A DNA stretch of 64,000 bases, from contig NZ_CP125378.1 of the NCBI RefSeq assembly GCF_034008635.1, forward strand, positions 5,456,501-5,520,500, given 5' to 3'. Under the pieces are notes generated by a model. The model saw only the letters and a program-made list of their open reading frames with translations. It had not been told where the DNA came from and ran no database searches. Every line of letters starts with the position of its first letter. Position 1 is the stretch's first letter. The translations under genes were made by a program, and so were the position numbers. Shown here piece after piece: positions 61,152-64,000 of the stretch. The DNA comes from Pseudomonas sp. P8_229. GTDB taxonomy: Bacteria; Pseudomonadota; Gammaproteobacteria; Pseudomonadales; Pseudomonadaceae.

Positions 61152-62150
61152 TCAGGCGACGTCGATCACCACCTTGCCAAGCGCCGTGCCCTGTTGCACC
61201 GCGTCGTGCGCCTGTCGCGCCTGGCTGAGGCTGAAGCGTTCGGCATGCATCAACGGCTTGACCTTGCCTTCTTCGATCAATCGCGTGGCGTAGCCGAGAA
61301 TTTCCGCGTGGTGCTTGCGCCCGACGCCGGTGAGCAGCGGCAGCAACACGAAAATCCCCGACAGCGTCGCACTGCGCAGCGAACCGGTGGCCAAATTGTG
61401 GGTGCCGAACGCCGCGCAACTGCTGACGTGACCGTAGAGCCGGATCGCCGCGAACGAATCATCCAGGCTCTTGCCGCCGACGGTGTCGTAGATCACGTCG
61501 AAACCCTCGCCATCGGTGAACTGGCTCACGTACTGCTCGACCGGCACGCTTTTATAGTCGATGGCGGTGGCGCCATAGCCTTCGACAATCGCGCGCTTGC
61601 CCGGCGACACCGTGGCGAACACATCAGCGCCCAGGGCCACGGCAATTTGCACCGCCATGTGCCCGACACCGCCCGCGCCGCCATGCACCAGCACCTTCTG
61701 ACCGGTATGGACGTGCGCGCGGTCGACCAGACCTTCCCACGCCGTCAGGAACACCAGCGGCACTGCCGCCGCCTCACGAAACCCGAGATTCTTCGGCTTG
61801 AGCGCCACCAGATCAGCATCCACCGCCAGGTACTCGGCCAGCGACCCCGGCAAACCGCGTACACCACCGACCAAGCCGAACACTTCGTCGCCCACCGACA
61901 GATGGCTGACGTTGGCGCCAACGGCTTCAATCACGCCGGCCATGTCAGTTCCGAGAATCGCTGGCAGCTCCGGCATCGCGTACGGCGCATTGCCGGTGCG
62001 GATTTTATAGTCGATGGGGTTCACGCCACTGGCGACGATGCGTACCAGCACCTCATTGGCTTGCGGTACCGGGCGTTCGATCTGTGCTTCGCGAAAGGAG
62101 TTGTCGGCGTAGTCATCAAGGATCAACGCGCGAATGGTGGATTGGCTCAT
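61152..62150 (-). CDS. Zinc-independent MDR oxidoreductase (quinone oxidoreductase-like)
   Basis: The protein has 332 residues. GroES-like N-terminal domain: V-A-S-G-V-N-P-I-D-Y-K near residue 37. The Rossmann motif V-H-G-G-A-G-G-V-G-H-M-A-V near 157-169 binds NADPH. The zinc-binding Cys pattern of alcohol dehydrogenases is absent, so it is a quinone oxidoreductase or enone reductase type. It is divergent from a MarR-GNAT fusion gene, whose product is the likely regulator. Confidence 0.88.
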   Translation of the reverse strand: MSQSTIRALILDDYADNSFREAQIERPVPQANEVLVRIVASGVNPIDYKIRTGNAPYAMPELPAILGTDMAGVIEAVGANVSHLSVGDEVFGLVGGVRGLPGSLAEYLAVDADLVALKPKNLGFREAAAVPLVFLTAWEGLVDRAHVHTGQKVLVHGGAGGVGHMAVQIAVALGADVFATVSPGKRAIVEGYGATAIDYKSVPVEQYVSQFTDGEGFDVIYDTVGGKSLDDSFAAIRLYGHVSSCAAFGTHNLATGSLRSATLSGIFVLLPLLTGVGRKHHAEILGYATRLIEEGKVKPLMHAERFSLSQARQAHDAVQQGTALGKVVIDVA

Positions 62151-62275
62151 TACAACGCCTCGCTGTCATTTCAGGGAAAGGGGCCATGGTGAAACCTGCT
62201 GCCAGGTTTGTCGACCGGATACGCTTCGCTGTTACCCAGCGTAGTCGGCCCGTTGCGCAGCGCTATTGGAATATG

Positions 62276-62290
62276 GTTGTATCGCACAAC
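62276..62290. promoter_or_regulatory. Candidate MarR operator
   Basis: GTTGT (62276-62280) and ACAAC (62286-62290) form a dyad with a 5-nt spacer between the divergent oxidoreductase and MarR-GNAT genes, similar to known MarR half-sites. Confidence 0.5.
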
Positions 62291-62312
62291 TAATTTTCAG
62301 AGGTGGTCGGTC

Positions 62313-63278
62313 ATGACGATTGCCCCAGCCTTGATTGAAGACATTCGCACGGCGTCGCGCACCATGGTGCGGGAACTGGGCTTCATGCGCGCCACGCTGG
62401 CAGCGACCGACTACTCCGCCTCGGGTGTCCACGCGTTGCTGGAAATCGAGGCAGGGGACGGTGTGAGCGCTGCGCAGTTGGCGCAAAGCCTGGGGCTGGA
62501 AAAGTCCAGTGTCAGCCGCATGGTCGGCAAACTGATCAAGGCCGGCGAGATCGAGGAACGTGCCGCCGCGGACGCTCGCGTCAAGCGCTTGCAGCTGACG
62601 CCGCGAGGCCGGCAGACCGCCGCCGCTATCCACGCCTTTGGGCAGGCGCAGGTCAGCAAGGCGTTGCAGGCGCTCAATCCCTCGCAGCAACAGAGCGTGG
62701 CGCAAGGCCTCACGACCTACGCCCACGCCCTCAAGACCATTCGCCTGGGCAGCGATCAAATACTCACACCGAACCTGCCCATCAGCACCGGCTACCGTCC
62801 GGGCCTGATTGGCCGCGTGGCGCAAATGCATGCCGATTACTACTCGCGGCATGCCGGTTTCGGCGCGGTCTTCGAAAGCCGTGTCGCCGGTGGCGTGGCA
62901 GAGTTTGTCGGGCGCCTTGATCAGCCGTGCAACCAGATTTGGGTGGCGACCCTCAACGAGCGCATCGTCGGTTCGATCGCGATCGACGGGCAGGACCTCG
63001 GCAACCAGCAAGCGCATTTGCGTTGGTTCATCCTCGACGATGGCTGTCGCGGAAGCGGTGTCGGCCGGCAACTGCTGAACGCGGCCGTAGCGTTTTGTGA
63101 TCAGCAGGGCTTTGACTCCATTGCGCTCTGGACTTTCAAGGGCCTCGACGCCGCGCGCCGACTGTATGAAGCGTCCGGCTTCGAGCTAACCAGGGAAGAG
63201 CAGGGCAGCCAGTGGGGCACGCTTGTCACGGAACAGCAGTTCACTCGCAACCGGACGCGTCCGGCCGATTTACCCTGA
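62313..63278 (+). CDS. MarR regulator fused to GNAT acetyltransferase
   Basis: The protein has 321 residues. The MarR-type winged helix (about 10-140) includes V-S-A-A-Q-L-A-Q-S-L-G-L-E-K-S-S-V-S-R-M-V and D-A-R-V-K-R-L-Q-L-T-P-R-G. A GNAT domain (about 170-310) includes I-V-G-S-I-A-I, the acetyl-CoA loop D-D-G-C-R-G-S-G-V-G-R-Q-L-L and G-F-E-L. Such fusions are known but their acetylation targets are not. ATG 62313 follows AGAGGTGG. Its 3' end overlaps the convergent TetR gene by 9 bp. Confidence 0.9.
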   Translation: MTIAPALIEDIRTASRTMVRELGFMRATLAATDYSASGVHALLEIEAGDGVSAAQLAQSLGLEKSSVSRMVGKLIKAGEIEERAAADARVKRLQLTPRGRQTAAAIHAFGQAQVSKALQALNPSQQQSVAQGLTTYAHALKTIRLGSDQILTPNLPISTGYRPGLIGRVAQMHADYYSRHAGFGAVFESRVAGGVAEFVGRLDQPCNQIWVATLNERIVGSIAIDGQDLGNQQAHLRWFILDDGCRGSGVGRQLLNAAVAFCDQQGFDSIALWTFKGLDAARRLYEASGFELTREEQGSQWGTLVTEQQFTRNRTRPADLP

Positions 63279-63908
63279 AGGCTGATTCAGCGCCACCACG
63301 TAAGCGCTGAACATGTCCGCCAGCTCGTCGGCGAATGCGGTGATTTCCAGATCGGCGCGAGGGCTGGCGGAAAAATCCTTGCCCACCGAACTGAGCGTGG
63401 TCAGGATCAGCTCGCACGCCGCCGTGCGAGTTGGCTCACTGGCATTTGGCAGCAATTGCAGCATGAATGCGGTGAAAATCTGCCGTCCTGCCGCGCGTAC
63501 TTCGTGCGCCTCGGGGGCGTCGCGATACAGCGGCGCGGCATCGTTCAGCGCACCACGCATCTGCGCCTCTTCGCACTCCGAACGGATGAACGCCTGCACC
63601 AAGGTGCGCAGGCGCACCAGTGGCGGTTGTTCGCGGTTTTGCAGAATGCGTTGCAGCATCTGCGTGGTGTGCAGCCATTCATCACTCTGCAAACGGAACA
63701 GAATCGCCGCTTTGTTGGGGAAGTACTGATACAGCGAACCGATGCTTACGCCAGCCTTTTCCGCGACCCGTGCGGTGGTAAATCGGGTGGCGCCATGCTC
63801 GGTCAAAACCTGAACAGCCGCCTGCAGAATCGCCGCGACCAGATCAGTCGAGCGTGCCTGCTGCGGCTGTTTGCGCGAGGAAATACGGGCGGTTTGGCGA
63901 TTGTTCAT
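63270..63908 (-). CDS. TetR-family regulator
   Basis: The protein has 212 residues. The N-terminal helix-turn-helix T-T-A-R-V-A-E-K-A-G-V-S-I-G-S-L-Y-Q-Y-F-P-N-K is canonical. A TetR C-terminal ligand domain follows. A palindrome and direct repeats directly upstream (63957-63992) are its probable operator, and the regulated gene likely lies beyond the right edge of the window. Confidence 0.92.
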   Translation of the reverse strand: MNNRQTARISSRKQPQQARSTDLVAAILQAAVQVLTEHGATRFTTARVAEKAGVSIGSLYQYFPNKAAILFRLQSDEWLHTTQMLQRILQNREQPPLVRLRTLVQAFIRSECEEAQMRGALNDAAPLYRDAPEAHEVRAAGRQIFTAFMLQLLPNASEPTRTAACELILTTLSSVGKDFSASPRADLEITAFADELADMFSAYVVALNQPSG

Positions 63909-63956
63909 GGGCGGCTCGGGCCTCGGGGAAAACGCGAATAGCGGATCGGGTGAATC

Positions 63957-63992
63957 ACTCGCATCATTTAAATGCGACGAATTACTCGCATC
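63957..63992. promoter_or_regulatory. Candidate TetR operator
   Basis: CGCAT (63960-63964) and ATGCG (63972-63976) form a dyad around CATTTAA. ACTCGCATC occurs twice (63957 and 63984), 27 bp apart. It lies about 50 bp upstream of the TetR start and probably controls both that gene and a divergent gene outside the window. Confidence 0.6.
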
Positions 63993-64000
63993 TTAATCGC

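Overview
The window is Pseudomonas chromosome, most likely from the P. fluorescens group. The evidence is uniformly high GC with G/C-rich third positions, many copies of the Pseudomonas-type REP palindrome with the core GCGAGCAAGCCCGCTCC, and gene families typical of that genus (DUF1652, ptrR-sad, two PqiA-like genes, LemA next to an M48 peptidase). No rRNA, tRNA or CRISPR array was found. The first gene runs off the left edge.

Layout. 1-3624 is a fused indolepyruvate ferredoxin oxidoreductase. 3689-10608, probably extending to 11340, is a tightly overlapping biosynthetic operon: AfsA-type hotdog protein, Old Yellow Enzyme homologue, two SDR reductases, two acyl carrier proteins, an AMP-forming acyl ligase and a KAS III enzyme. 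This is an A-factor-like toolkit and suggests a small butenolide or butyrolactone-type product. 11402-14378 holds a LysR regulator, a ModA-like binding protein and an MFS symporter. 14538-15131 is an array of five 133-bp REP units that runs into the 3' end of an M48 peptidase gene. 15102-19300 carries the M48/LemA pair, an RcnB-like protein and a PAS-GGDEF cyclase.

At 19464-22563 a compact DNase bacteriocin/immunity cassette sits behind an FKBP gene. The last 158 bp of that gene, including its stop, is perfectly duplicated on the far side, the signature of an inserted cassette that restored the gene end. 22565-25693 contains ABC transporter parts for sulfonate or nitrate/taurine-type substrates: a permease and two divergent binding proteins, without an ATPase. 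25825-30258 is a patch of small genes. 30418-43118 is mostly metabolic and transport housekeeping: a YdiJ-like D-2-hydroxyacid dehydrogenase, PqiA pair, DUF1624 protein, DHA2 efflux pump with LysR, sad/ptrR, an M24 peptidase, a molbindin and a GST. 43221-49676 is an uncharacterised catabolic island: NCS1 permease, LysR, ArgE-like deacylase, DUF1028, RidA-family protein and FMO.

49924-53243, all on the minus strand, is the most unusual locus. In transcription order it has a 29-residue peptide gene, a hairpin, a DUF1843 mini-protein, two paralogous DUF1842-DUF1843 proteins, a strong intrinsic terminator, and a radical SAM/SPASM enzyme with an added C-terminal zinc ribbon. The candidate substrates contain no cysteine. 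This looks like a RiPP-like or protein-maturation system with a conserved P-x-Y ... G-D-[LV] motif. The remainder (53630-63908) contains a LprI-like protein, a TonB receptor, an AraC-GyrI regulator, small hypotheticals, a truncated GGDEF gene, exported proteins, a quinone oxidoreductase with a divergent MarR-GNAT fusion, and a TetR regulator with its likely operator at the right edge.
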